From Neocallimastix lanati (nom. inval.) (Eukaryota; Neocallimastigomycota; Neocallimastigomycetes; Neocallimastigales; Neocallimastigaceae): a stretch of 63,500 nt of DNA. The stretch spans positions 64,001 to 127,500 of the forward strand of contig JACVTC010000201.1 of assembly GCA_016946835.1 (NCBI GenBank), in the 5' to 3' direction. A model generated the notes under the pieces. The model was not told where the DNA came from. It made no database searches and saw only the letters and a program-made list of their open reading frames with translations. Every line of letters starts with the position of its first letter. Positions within the stretch are counted from its first letter, which is position 1. Made by a program: the position numbers and the translations under genes. This document shows, in pieces, positions 11,773-23,957 of the stretch.

Positions 11773-14061
11773 ATGTCTTCTAATGTAAGAATTAATTTGC
11801 TATTCATTCTCTTATATATATATTATTAAACTAAATAATCTAAAATAAAATTATTATTAAATTTTGTAATTTCAAAGATGAAAATTTTTATTGATTTTTC
11901 GTTTATCATTTTATTAGGATAGTGGCCATATTTTTAATTTGAATGAGGAACAAAAAATTCTTCTTAGAGAATATTGGGATGCTCTTTTTAACTTTTTTAC
12001 TATTACCGTTGATTATTCAAAATGTACTACAGAGGAAGAAAGAGTTAAAGAACGTCAAAAAGTAATTGAAGGAAAATTACATAAACGTTCTCATGCAAAT
12101 TTAGATAATAGCTTCGATGAGACTGGGTATTCGGATTGTGAAAGTCCAAAAGTTAGCACAACGCCTACTACTCCAATTATTACAAAAGATATTCCTTCAC
12201 CAAATCTTGAATCTCCAGTTTCTCCGAATTCACCAAGTAGTCCAACTAAATCAGAAAAAAATAAAACCAATAAATTTACTAATTTTAACCGTTTCCTTCA
12301 TAAAAAATCTAATAGTAATATTAATAGTAATGAAAGCAATGAAACGATCACATCTAACAGTCCACCAAATAATCATTACAATATTCCACATTACAAGGGT
12401 TTGGCTGAAATTAAATTAGATGTTGATAATATTCTACAGTCAATGAAGGAGGAATTTTTCTATATGATGTCATGTGATGATCCAGATTCTGTTGCTTTAA
12501 GATTTTTAAGAGCAAGGTGAATATGAAAAAATTTTTTCATTAATTATAATATGTTATAATTATTATAATATATTACAATTGATATATTAAATATTATTAT
12601 TATCTCTTAAATATAGAAAATGGAATGTAAATAGAGCTATAAAAATGACAACAGCGTGTCTTCAATGGAGAATTGAATGGAATGTAAGAGCTCTACTTGA
12701 AATTGGTGAACAAGGTATTGATGAAGAAGTATTCAAATCTGGAAAAGCTTTTATTTTTGGAAAAGACAAAGAGAATCGTCCTATAAGGTTAGTTTATTAG
12801 GATTGATATGAAAATAATTGAATAATGAATAATATTATATTTATATAAAATCTAAATTTACTATATTAAATTCATTTTTTTGAAAAATTTTTATTATTAT
12901 TATTTAATATTTAAATAATATTAATTGATATATTCATCCTTATGCAATATTATATTTATAATTACAATATATATATTCAATAGTTTTGTTAGAGTTCGTA
13001 ATCATAACAAAAATACTGTTCCATTATTTGAAAGTGAAAAATTTACTATGTTTTTATTGGAAACAGGTAGATTATCAATTAAACCTCCAGTTGAAATGTG
13101 TACAATTGTTTTTGATATGACTGATTTCTCAATGAATAATATGGTAAAATAATATATTCATATTCATATTGATTTAAATTACTATTAATATAATATTATA
13201 AGTTTTTATAATTATTATCTTACTCTAATTATTATTAACAAAAGCTTAATGTAAATATGTTTATATAACGTAATTGTATAACATAAATAGGATTATCCAT
13301 ATGTTAAATTTGTTCTTAATGCATTACAAAATTATTATCCAGAATGTCTAGGTATTTGTTTAATTGTTAATGCACCATGGATTTTCAATGGTAAATATTT
13401 TATTTAGTTTTAATATATTATATCATATAATAATATATTAATAAAGCTATACCTTTTTTTAAATCTTATGTATATAATGAAATTTATATATTCTAAATAA
13501 GGTTGTTGGAAGGTAATTAAACCTTTATTAGATCCAGTAGTGTCATCAAAAGTTCATTTTATTAAAATTGAAGAATTAAAAGATTATATTAATGAAGATC
13601 AATTAATGAAATGCTATGGCGGTAACAATCTATATGACTATGAATATATTCCTCCATCCTCAGAAGATATTGAACTTGAAAAAAAACAAAAAGGTAATGA
13701 TAATGAAGATAAATTTAAGAGAATTGAAGAATGGAGAAGTATTACTAAAGAATATGAAGATATCACTAAAGAATGGATTAAAAAATATAAAAAATTAGAT
13801 AAGCAATTTCGCGCTGAAAATTATAACAATCCAGATTCTCTATTAAAAGTTGAAAAAGGAAAGGACAATCCTAATGTTGAAAATATAGTTATTGAAAATA
13901 AAGATCAATTATTAAAAGAAGCTATAGAAGTTGATGATAAACGTAAAAAAATTAGTGAAAAGCACAAAAAGATTTTCTCTAAACTTATTCCATATTTATA
14001 TACTAAAACATATTATCAAAGAGTTAAAACTTTTGACTATGTTACTGAAGATGAAATTTAA
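11773..14061 (+). CDS. SEC14/CRAL-TRIO lipid-transfer protein, six exons
   Basis: Exons are 11773-11784, 11918-12516, 12617-12787, 12984-13143, 13291-13390 and 13502-14061; joined they give 533 codons and a stop, with every GT-AG junction in frame. The first exon codes only for MSSN and is followed by a strong GTAAGA donor. It is chosen because the second exon then starts DSGHIFNLNEEQKILLREYW, the usual entry of this family (GxLxNLxxEQ). A Ser/Pro/Asn-rich insert (about residues 70-145) precedes the CRAL-TRIO N module (LRFLRARKWNVNRAI). The lipid-binding domain follows (RPISFVRVRNH, FDMTDFSMNNM, YPECLGICLIVNAPWIFNGCW, CYGG). The C-terminal 110 residues are charged and probably helical. SEC14 proteins present or exchange phosphatidylinositol and other lipids between membranes; a Csr1/Sfh-like fungal role is inferred, not shown. 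Confidence 0.88.
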
Positions 14062-14296
14062 AATTGTTTAAAATTGGACTATACATACATTAATATTTTA
14101 TACATTTGAAAAATAATATTAATAGAAAAACTATAACAAAGACCAGGAAAAAAATTAAATAATTAAAAAAATAAAAAAATAAAATAATAATAATAATAAT
14201 TATATTCATATTCATAATAATAATTAAATAGCAAATAGTGAAATATATATAAATAATAAAGAAACTAAATTTTAATTATGATAAATATGATTTGAT
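14062..14296. other. 3' flank of the SEC14-like gene
   Basis: Short AT-rich flank with AATAATAATAATAAT near 14186. It is the probable site of polyadenylation. No other feature is seen. Confidence 0.4.
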
Positions 14297-14316
14297 ATGA
14301 TATTTCATATATATTA

Positions 14317-14799
<483 letters not shown>

Positions 14800-14812
14800 T
14801 TCCCCCCTCAAA
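14800..14812 (-). promoter_or_regulatory. Polypurine tract of the copia element
   Basis: On the minus strand AGTTTGAGGGGGGAA lies immediately before the TGTTAAC start of the 3' LTR. This is the standard primer position for plus-strand DNA synthesis. The second copia element has the closely similar ATTTGAGGGGGAG at 57721-57733. Confidence 0.85.
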
Positions 14813-15849
14813 CTAGTTTTTCTTTAGAAAAATCTTGTTTGTAAATTTAGTCATAAATGAGCCATTTATAGTTTTTGTTAATACATCGGCTAGCATATTT
14901 TTACTATCAATATATTCTAATTTTATTTTTCCTTTTTTTATATTACTTTATTAAAGAAATATTTAATTGCTACGTGTTTTAATTTTGGATTTATTTCATC
15001 ATTTTCAATATTGGTTTTACTGGCTATATTATCTGTATAAATTTTTATTGGTTTATTGAAATTGAATAATTCTTCTAAGATATTTCTTATCCATAATATT
15101 TTCTTAACACATTCTGAAGTACTAACATATTCAACTTCGGCTGTAGAGGTAGCTACTATTGATTGTTTCTTTGATGTCCAACAAATAGGATTATTTCCCA
15201 TCAAGATTATATTTCCTGAAGTAGATTTTCTATCTTTAAGGTCACCAGCATAATCTGAATCTGTATATCCAATAATTTCCCCTTTTCCGTCATAACAAAT
15301 TTTGTAGTCTATCGTTCTATTTAAATATTTTAAAATATGGGTTACCTTTTTCCAATCTGAAATTGTAGGATGTTCTGAATTTCTAGCAGCCTTTCCTACA
15401 GCAAATGAGATATCTGGGCGAGTACATTTAGTCAAAATAATTAAAGATCCAATAACACTTTTATATGTAGTTATATTAAATGGTTCATTATTTTCACTAA
15501 TTACGTTATCACCTACACAAGGTGTATTAGTTTTTCTAGTATATTTAATATTTACTGTTTTCAATAGTTTTTCTATAAATCCAATTTGTGAAATAATGTA
15601 TTTATTATCTTCTTTTTCAACTTTAATACCTAGGATATAATTTATTGATTCTTCTTTAGAAATTTTAAAATTATTTTTAATAATGTTTGCTGCCTTTTTG
15701 ATTTCATATTTTTCTCCTGTAATTATCATATCATCTACATATAGTCCAATTAAGCAAATTAGTTTATTATTTTTGAATTTTGAAAAAATACATTTTTCAG
15801 ATATTAATTGAGTATATCCATTATCAATTAAGATATCGTAATATTCCAT
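14813..15849 (-). pseudogene. Copia reverse transcriptase (palm/thumb) and RNase H
   Basis: The frame from 15849 to 14938 carries LICLIGLYVDDMIITGE (catalytic YVDD), then ILGIKVEKED, TRPDISFAVGKAA, and the RNase H box GYTDSDYAGDLKDRKSTSGN, TSTAEVEYVS and IYTDNIAS. After a frameshift in a T/A run near 14935 the natural end can be read in another frame (YIDSKNMLADVLTKT...) up to a stop at 14813-14815. The upstream RT part is in a different frame. Copia RT and RNase H copy element RNA into DNA in cytoplasmic particles. Confidence 0.85.
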
Positions 15850-16580
15850 TGACGGTCAGATTGTTTCAGACCGTATAAAGCTTTGTTTAATTTCCAATAT
15901 CCCTTCCCAAAGTTAGGATCTCCAGGAGGAATAGTAGTATATATATCTCTATCTAAGTCAGCATGGAGATACGCAGCTTTTATATCCAGTTGCAAAATAG
16001 GCCAAGAAAATTTTGCAGCTAAAGCAATAATAAGTTTTAAGGCGTCAATGTTAAGAGTTGGAGAATAAGTAAGGTCAAAATCAATACCCCTTTTCTGCTT
16101 AAAACCTCTTGCAACAATTCTTGCCTTTCTTTTAATTATATTATTATTAGAGTCTAATTTATTATTGAAAACCCATCTTAAAGATATAACATTTTTATTA
16201 TTTAGAATTTCTTTAACAAAAGAAAAAATATTAATTTCATATAAATTATTTAATTCATCATTAATAGCAGTTTGTCATTCGTCACTTACATCACTATTAA
16301 TAGCATCATTATATGTAAAAGGAATATTAGTGACAACATTTGCAATATATTTATTATTATTATCATTATTCTTAATGGGTTTATCAAATGGATTTTTATT
16401 TGGAACAAAAAATTTATAACGTTGTAATGCCTCTCTAATGACAGAATATTCTTGTGGAACTTTAAATTTATTATTTATAATTAAATTTTTGTGCCCTTTT
16501 GAATAATTTAAAACGTTATTGTTTACAATTTTATTATTAATTCCTTCTTCTTCCGTTATTGTTATTTGAAATATTAGCAT
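15850..16580 (-). pseudogene. Copia reverse transcriptase, N-terminal part
   Basis: 16580-16278 gives a short frame ending NSDVSDE at a TGA (16275-16277). The same frame then continues QTAINDELNNLYEI. The second copia element has NWINAINDELNNLY at this place, so the stop replaces a Trp codon (TGG to TGA). Beyond it the minus strand reads KARIVARGFKQKRGIDFDLTYSPTLN, QLDIKAAYLHADLDRDIYTTIP and WKLNKALYGLKQSDRQWN before a frameshift near 15850. Confidence 0.8.
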
Positions 16581-17940
16581 TTGAAGAAAAATTTTTGTGA
16601 GAATCTAAATTATTATTAATATCGTCATTAATATTATTAAGATTATTAGAGTTTAAATTTTTTGAATCTAAATTATTATAATTAATTTTATTTTGATTTA
16701 AAAAATTAAATTTTTCTGAACTTAAATTATTATTATTCTGAATATTTTGATATTCATTTAAATTTAAATTATTATTATTTTGAACAATGCAGTTTTGGCT
16801 ATTAGAACTTAAATCATTATTATTTTTATTATTTTGAATTTTTGAATCAAAATTTGTTGAATTTTTATTAAAAATTTTTTCATTTTGATCGGAAATACTT
16901 TCAAATTCATTTTCTTCAGCTGAGAAGTAATCTTCATCATTTAATTCTAAATTAGTTTTATTACTAATATTATTAACATTGGTATCATTTTGTATGTTAT
17001 TGAAATCTTTATTTATTAGTGTATTTTGGGTCAATGCATTGTTATTTGTTAAATCATTTAAATTTGAATTGTTTTCTGAAGGTGAATTATTTTCTGGGAG
17101 TGAATTATCCAAAATTTGGAAATTTTCGTTTGAATTATTAATGAAAAAATGATCCCTTAAATTTTCAAATTTACTAAAATTAGAATCAAATTTAAAGAAA
17201 GATACATTATGTTCTTTATCAGTAGCAGAATTAGATAATGAAATATTAGCAGGTTCATCTTCAAAAGCTAATATTTCTCTAACATAATGTAATTTATAAT
17301 CCTCATAGTCCATAATTAAATTACTATTTGTTTCTTCATTGAATCCTAGAAAAATTCCTTTAGAAGCATTTGGTTGAAATTTTCCTTTGTTTTGATCAAA
17401 ATTCTTGTAGTATGTAATACATCCAAAAGTTTTAATATAGTCCAATTTAACTTTATGCCCATAAAAACTTTCATCGGGAATATTATTTCTTGATATTTGG
17501 TGAGGTGTTTTATTATATAAATAATTAGCATATAGAACAGCATAATCCCAGAAATTTTCTGACAATTTGCTCCAAAATAATAATGTTTTTGCGCATGAAA
17601 TTAAAGTTGGTGAATAAATTTTTTGAATACCATTGTTTTCACTAAATTGAATAATTTTATTATTTTTGTACTGTCTTGCATTATTAGATTTAAATACCTT
17701 AACTTTTTTATTGTCAAATAAATTGTTCACATATTTTAAAAATTTTAAGATAATATCTATAGCAGATTTCTTTTTATTCATAAGAAAAATCCAACTTTTG
17801 TGAGATTTTTCATCAATAAAAGTAATAATGAATTTCATACCAGTAATGGAATCGTTAATAGGTCCAATGATATCAGAATGGATTATTTCTAATATTTCTT
17901 CTGCTTTTGGTGTCTGTTTATTATGTGGAAAACGTTTCAT
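16537..17940 (-). pseudogene. Copia integrase and Asn-rich linker
   Basis: The frame continues from the protease ORF with only the TAG at 18040 between them. It holds the integrase core: EIIHSDIIGPINDSITGMKF (first catalytic Asp), ENFWDYAVLYANYLYNKTPH and FGCITYYKNFDQNKGKFQPNASKGIFLGF. The second catalytic region reads FKSNNARQYKN where copia elements have TDNGGEY-like sequence, so the second catalytic Asp appears lost. A long Asn/Leu/Ser-rich linker of about 250 residues follows. Confidence 0.82.
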
Positions 17941-18039
17941 TTTTAATATACTACAATCAGGACAGGAAATATTTTTAATATTATGTAAATTTAAAAATTT
18001 ATCTATATTTTCAATGTAATAATGGCCTAGTCTTCTATG

Positions 18040-19620
18040 CTATATTAATTTACTTTCATTATTTAGTTTATTTACATTGAAAATATATTTTTTAATATTA
18101 TTTTTAATTTTCCAACAATGTTTTGCTGTTATAAGAATTTCATTATTTTTATTTGCGTAAATAGTAGTAATTCTTCTATAATTTTTATCTAGAATTGTTA
18201 ATGTGGGAATATTTTCTTTTGATATATCAGATAAAGTTTTAATTCCAGTTTTAGATAATTCTGGTCCACTAATTATATTTCTAGTTACGTTTTTGGAATA
18301 TAATACTCTATCTAGTATTATTTTATAATCATTTATATAAAAATGAAATTCACCATGTCCTTCGAAAGTTAATGGAGAACCGTTTGCACATACAAGAGTT
18401 ATTTCCTCTTCCTTATAATTTAATAATAGATTTTTATCATTGGTTAAATGTTCTCCAGTACCAGAATCATATAACCAAGTAGATTTATCATAACTTTTAT
18501 ATGATGACACTTCATTTTTGTAAATTGAATTAATATGACACACACTTTTATAATACTTTTTAATATTTTGTTCTTTATTTATATTTTTATTATTATTTAC
18601 ATGTACATTTTCATAATTTTTATATACATTATTAACATTATTATAATCTTCTTCATTATTTTCAAGAAACATTGATTTTATTTCATGAAAACCAACGTTT
18701 GCATTATAATAATCATTAATATTAAAATTTCCTACGTAGTTGATTTTTTTGTTTGAGTATTGTTTATTATTTTTATAGTTTTTATTTCTATATTTATTAT
18801 TAGATTTATTCTCATTCTTATTTTGTAAAGGATGACTATCTGAATTGTCATTTTTTAAGCGTTTACTATATTTGCTATTTTTTTTTTTAGCATTAAACCA
18901 ACAATCACAGGTATTATGATTTTTCATATTACATATATGGCAAAATTTTCCATTTTTCTCTTGTTTATGATTATAATGGAATTGCTTTTGTCTTTCCATT
19001 TTGATATAATCAATTTCCATTGGATCGTCGTATATATTTTCGACTTTCCAACCTTTAACATATGACCTCTTGGCTAAATCAGCATTGATTCTATTGTACA
19101 GTGACTCAAAAGTTTCATTGTCGTTTAAAAGTAATCTATTTTGATATGATTCAGGAAGAGGATTATGCAGATATTTGACTTTTTCATCTTCGGAGAATAT
19201 TAAATTATTTTTCTTCATTAATTTAAATATATCCTTCATCTCTTCAATAGCACTTGATATATCACTTTCTTGTTTGGCATAAATAGAATTCAATTTCTTG
19301 ATCCAGTAGGTAGCATCATTGGCATTTCCCCCATACTTCTTTTTAAGTTTTCTATAAATTTCAAAAGCCGAGGAGATCCCCGTTACTTCTTTATGGATCT
19401 CTGCCGATATTGATTCCAAGATAAAAAGTCTTACAGTGGCATTTTCAGAAATTATTTTGATTTCTTTTTCTGTTTTTGGGTTTAGAGGATCTATATCTTT
19501 AATTTTATCCTCTCTCAAGAATTCGCTTAATTTCGCCCTTTGAACCATCGCGTCAATGTAATCAGACCAAAGTATGAATTCTTTTGGTCCTTTTAAAATG
19601 GTTACTCTAAGTTCGAACAT
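18040..19620 (-). pseudogene. Copia Gag and protease
   Basis: 526 codons start MFELRVTILKGPKEFILWSD, a UBN2-type copia capsid. A CCHC knuckle follows (CHICNMKNHNTCDC), then Lys/Asn-rich sequence, then the aspartic protease with WLYDSGTGEHLTND. The frame ends at TAG where the other copia element codes for Trp in EIWHRRLGH, so HRRLGHYYIENIDKF and its CPDC zinc residues are read only past the stop. Confidence 0.85.
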
Positions 19621-19697
19621 TTTATTTTATTTTATTTTTATTTTATTTTTATTTTTTATTTTATTTTATTTTTTTATTTTTAAATCTCCCAAGATTT

Positions 19698-19712
19698 TGA
19701 GACTCTTAATCT
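19698..19712 (-). promoter_or_regulatory. Half-tRNA(Lys) primer-binding site
   Basis: On the minus strand AGATTAAGAGTCTCA directly follows the 5' LTR. It complements the anticodon arm of tRNA-Lys(CUU) rather than a tRNA 3' end. Internal half-tRNA priming is known from Drosophila copia (initiator tRNA-Met); use of a tRNA-Lys half here is inference from the sequence. Confidence 0.7.
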
Positions 19713-19914
19713 ATTAACCGGCTAAGTTAAACAGTAGATACATGAGAGTTTTATTTTATTATTATATTAAAATATTTTATTTATTTTATTATATTTATTT
19801 TATTTATTAAGAGTCAAGAGTACATCATTAAATTAAGAATAATTAATTATATTTATATCTAATACATTACATAAATTTATAACATTAAATTTATTTTATT
19901 TATATTAGTTAACA
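19712..19914 (-). repeat. 5' LTR of the copia element
   Basis: It is 203 bp and begins TGTTAAC in element orientation; the partner is 14580-14799. Several substitutions and indels separate the two LTRs, so this insertion is not recent. Confidence 0.88.

Positions 19915-19946
<32 letters not shown>
19915..19946. repeat. (ATT)n, right target flank
   Basis: About ten ATT triplets separate two LTRs of different copia families. It is the continuation of the 14320-14579 microsatellite interrupted by insertion. Confidence 0.9.
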
Positions 19947-19947
<1 letters not shown>

Positions 19948-20174
19948 GTTAACTTACGTGAATTATTAGTTATATATATTTATATTATGTGTAATGTTAC
20001 ACTAATGTGTCTTGTGGTCTAAGCCACATTTATATGTCTATAAATATGATATAAAGAAGTTTTATTGTACATCAGTTCTTTAAAGCACTTTGTGCCTTAA
20101 GTGCTCACTATCTATCTAAGTATAATAAATAAAAGTCGATATAAAAACTAAATCCAAAATAACCAAAGTTATCA
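19947..20174 (+). mobile_element. LTR of a second copia family, with primer site
   Basis: It starts TGTTAACTTACGTG directly at an ATT repeat and ends AAAGTTATCA just before AGATTAAGAGTCTCA (20174-20188), the half-tRNA primer site. The first 102 bp recur at 58023-58124, also directly after an AAT repeat. Inside is a hairpin AGCACTT / AAGTGCT near 20083-20104. Only some leader sequence follows (to about 20400), so the body of the element is missing. Confidence 0.8.
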
Positions 20175-20188
20175 GATTAAGAGTCTCA

Positions 20189-20676
20189 TGTGCTCTCAAT
20201 AAACTCTTAATGAACCCTTAGCTACTCTCTATGGAATTTCGAAAGAACTTGTAGCCCGCTATGATCATAATCTAACCTTTAAAAAGTTTGAAAGTATGGA
20301 AATCGAAATCTTGAAATCTTGAATTTTGAAATTTGAGAAGTATGAGCTACCTCCATTAAAGAAGAAAAATAATGCTATTTCGAACTAAGATATAATTAAT
20401 TTTAAACTTTAATAAGCAGTTTAAAATATACAATTTCAAAGTATGAATTTAAAATTTAAAATTTAAGATTTTAAAATTTTAAATGTAAACAAACAAATAA
20501 TTAAAATTTAAAATTTATTAAATAAAATTTTAATTTATTATTCAAAATAAATAAATAACTTAAATTTAAATAATAATTTAAAAGGAATTTTAAATTAAAA
20601 TAAGAAATTGTAATATTCATTCTGTTTAAGGAAATAAATAAAGTACATAGTCTTTGAAATAAACACAGTTAAAATT
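20189..20676. other. Copia leader remnant and AT-rich upstream DNA
   Basis: The first 200 bases look like a degraded copia leader after the primer site. The rest is repetitive AAAATTTAAA-type sequence. No gene is seen. Confidence 0.4.
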
Positions 20677-22239
20677 TTGGATGGTAAATTTGAAAAGAAA
20701 AAGAAATTTATCGATAAAGGTGAACAGACTCAGAATTCGGATTGGATGAGTTTAAATATTAAAGGTTTTACCTATATATCACCGGAAAACCTCGAACAAA
20801 CATTAAAAGAATATGAAATGAATAACAATTTTTTCTTGAAGAGTCCTTTCCACTTCGTTTGCAATATTTCTTTTGATTTTATTCACTGGTGTTTAAAAAT
20901 TTTGATTGAAGATAATGGAAAACGATTAGTGCCTTCTACTAAACTTACTTTTATAAAGGACAATTATCAATTCAAATTAAACTTAAACAATAATATTAAT
21001 AGTATGTTGTGGTTGGATTCACTTGAAAATATGGATTATGAAGAAAGTCTATATAGATATAATGGTCAACGCGAAAGGTTTTCTAAAACTATCCTAAATT
21101 ATCTCAATAGAAGAGAAGACACATATTATAGAGATTATTTTTTACACTTTATTACGGTGATCGTATTGAAAAATGTATACCATACATTGGCACTGAAAAC
21201 ACAATTATAAATCTTACACACACAATACAGGATAAAATTTTATGAATACACTAAGGCATACATTGGAAGCTTTGTCTGGAACAAATCTGGTGAGAGACAA
21301 GCATATAGAAATCAAAATGTAAAATTTACCTATTATGAATACAAATGTAATCTTTTTGTATATGAAATGATTGTAAACGCTGGTTATGATATAGGTACTC
21401 CTTGTAATTCGGGAAGAAGAGGTGAACTTCTCAATCCAAATAAACCCAACAGACCACCAACCGCTTCTATGTGGTATAACAATAAAGATACTCATAGTAT
21501 TCCTGGATTTAAATTTATCGGTCAAGGTGATGAAGGTAAATCAGAATGTATACCAGGTGATATTATTACTGATAGTAAACATATGGGTATTGTTGCTGAA
21601 GAAAAAACATCAATTAGTGCTAGTTCTAGAGTTTGGGATTTTCTTAAAGTTATTCATAATAATTGGGGTTTTAGAGGAAATGAAAAAAAAAAAAAAAAAA
21701 CCCCCGTTAGAATTTATAGATTTGATCCTAACTATCTTGAAGCTGTCATTATTTCTAACGATCTAACTGCGGAATACAACGAAATTAATTATTGTAACTC
21801 TTGCTTATGCTACTATGATGACATATACACAGATATTGAATATCTTGACTATCCTACAGATTACTTAGACGATGATTATTTTAATTACGATGAAACCACA
21901 AAATATTTATAGGATGATGAACCTAATCAAGAACAAACAACTACAACTAAAATATCCTCAACTGCAAAAAATACTTCAACTACCACTATGAAAACTACTA
22001 CAACTAAGAAAACAACTACTACTAAATATTCTTATGAAACTGATACTGATGACCCCTCAGATACAAGATTTAATGATGATCAACATTATAATTACGATGA
22101 AGAAAATGATGATGAAGAACAAAATAACGATAAAATATTTTGGTTATTAGTTGGTTTAGGCGACATATGGAGCGTAATTGCTTATATATTTTGTTGCCAC
22201 TATTGTCATCAACAACAATTATCAATCATCAACATTTAA
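20677..22239 (+). pseudogene. NlpC/P60-like hydrolase with C-terminal membrane segment, broken
   Basis: One protein can be followed through three frames. 20677-21149 reads DGKFEKKKKFID ... LNYLNRREDTYY; after a one-base shift YYGDRIEKCIPYIG; after a second shift near 21240 YEYTKAYIGSFVWNKSGE and YEYKCNLFVYEMIVNAGYD. An in-frame TAG at 21910-21912 precedes a Thr-rich, acidic tail and a hydrophobic end (FWLLVGLGDIWSVIAYIFCC). The KCNLFVYE and GDIITDSKHMGIV motifs, with SASS and NNWGFR after them, resemble the Cys and His boxes of NlpC/P60 or CHAP cysteine peptidases or amidases, which cleave bacterial peptidoglycan. Such genes in gut fungi are likely of bacterial origin. The family call is tentative; no ATG start is seen. 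Confidence 0.55.
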
Positions 22240-22890
22240 TTTTTAACTATACTTATAGTCAATCAACAACAATTTACAATACTTTAATCATTCAATTCAA
22301 TCAACAAATATTATATAGCAAGAATTTATTAATCAATCAACTTATACATATATATATATTCAATAAAATATATCAACTTATGAAAAAGTAAGCATCAAAT
22401 GCTTTATATATGAGAAAACATTATTTAGATAGAGAATTATTCACTATATCAACTATTTACATTCAAACATTTTATAAGAAATTATTTATATTTAAAATAA
22501 ACAAAATTTAAATCTAAACAATTATGAGATTTATAATTATTTAAAGATTTAAATAAAAGAATAATTCTACACATTAACTTTTATTCGTGGCATAAAACTT
22601 TACAATAATCTTAAATTTTCACAATTCATAGAAATAAATATATAGTTTATCAATAATATAAAAGAGAAGAAGATAGAAAATTTATTATTTTAGATGCTCT
22701 GAACATTCAACATTCATTATATAATTTTAAATTAACTTAAATCACATATGAGAAAATATAAATCCCTCTAATTACAACAATTTACTCAATAAATAATTCA
22801 ATCAATTATTTTCAATTATCCTACCCCTTACTTATTACTTCATAATTAATTTTTCCACACACACACATTAATTCAAAACATTCTTGAATA
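22240..22890. other. AT-rich intergenic DNA
   Basis: No gene is seen. A small perfect hairpin lies at 22390-22404 (AAGCAT CAA ATGCTT), resembling the stems of the hairpin array downstream. Confidence 0.4.
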
Positions 22891-23186
22891 ATGCTTATTA
22901 CTCAACCACAAAGCATATATATGAAGTATACAATTTAAACGCATATTTATAACTCAATAGCGTATTTATACATATTACTATTTATTCGAATATATTTAAT
23001 AATAGTTACTGCTTAACTCCAAAGCTGATATTCGAAAGAGGAAGTAATAAATATGATAGAAATGCTTAGCGTGAAATGAGCATATTCTACAATATTATTT
23101 TAATAATTGAATACCTATCTTGAAATGGGTATATTCAATAATATTTATATCATGGTATAACTTAGCGTGAAATGAGTTTTTACCAT
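22891..23186. repeat. Array of six hairpins, two loop classes, unlike stems
   Basis: Stems: 22891-22916 ATGCTT/AAGCAT; 22939-22963 ACGC/GCGT; 22985-23036 TTCGAATAT/ATATTCGAA with an inner GCTT/AAGC; 23062-23083 ATGCT/AGCAT; 23106-23139 ATTGAATACC/GGTATATTCAAT; 23152-23186 ATGGTATAACT/AGTTTTTACCAT. The last three have nearly the same 12-base loop, TAGCGTGAAATG (twice) and TATCTTGAAATG, although the stems have no sequence in common. The first three share an ACTCAA/ACTCCAAA-like loop. This pattern points to conservation of structure. Confidence 0.75.
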
Positions 23187-23612
23187 AGTGTAAAAGAAAA
23201 TACTAAAATAGATTACAATAACAAGAACACAATAAATTTTATTTTATTAAAAAAAATTTTTTATTAAAAATATATTTTATTGATATTTAATATTTATTAA
23301 TAGTTATTTGTTCAATAACAATTACATCGAGAAAAAATGTGAAAAGTATCATCTATTTATACTTTTCCTAAATACATTGATAATATATTATTTTATTTAA
23401 ATTACATAGATTTAAATATAAAACTATCCTAATGAATTTTATTAAATAATAAATTTATAAACTATAGCTAAATTTAGAAAAATATAATTATTAATTAAAC
23501 TAAATACTAAATAATTAAAATTAAGTACATTTATTATCTATTTATTATTTTAATATTATAAGTAAAGTCTTTATTTATTTTTGATTTAAAAACAATGTTA
23601 AAGGAGTCATGA
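23187..23612. other. AT-rich DNA with an LTR-like TATA motif
   Basis: No gene is seen. On the minus strand AAAAGTATAAATAG occurs near 23343-23368, the same core as in the LTRs at 8318, 35367 and 41725, so an old LTR fragment may be present. Confidence 0.35.
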
Positions 23613-23956
23613 TTAAATTTTGAAACTTAATTCCTCATATTGTTTTGGTATTCTTTCCAAACTTTTATTTTCTTTAACACTTTCATTAATCCCGTAATTG
23701 TTTTCACTTTTAATTTCATTTATAATTCCATTATTATAATCACATTTAATAACACTTTTATCTTTATTTTCATTTTTTTAAAACATAACAGAAAGCATAA
23801 TTTTCAAATTTTCCTTTATTTAATTCTTTTCTTTTAATACATTTTTCTTTTTTAACTAAGGCTTTTTTCATAATAGCCTTTATATTACGTGATTTTTTAC
23901 TACATAATTTATTTTTATTATTGACTAATTTTTTAACATCTGTAATGAATCCTAAA
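23613..23956 (-). pseudogene. Unrecognised gene fragment ending at the Ty3 LTR
   Basis: From the LTR border the minus strand reads GFITDVKKLVNNKNKLCSKK, then Lys-rich sequence to AFCYVLKK and TGA. A one-base shift in an A run restores NENKDKSVIKCDYNNGIINE and runs to a stop at 23613-23615. The sequence is Lys/Asn-rich and I do not recognise a family. It may be one end of a gene cut by the Ty3 element, or an old retrotransposon part. Confidence 0.3.
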
Positions 23957-23957
23957 A

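Noticed and set aside
23640-23837. Plus-strand hydrophobic ORF
   Set aside because: It is the antisense of the Lys/Asn-rich minus-strand fragment 23613-23956, which has the more complex composition.
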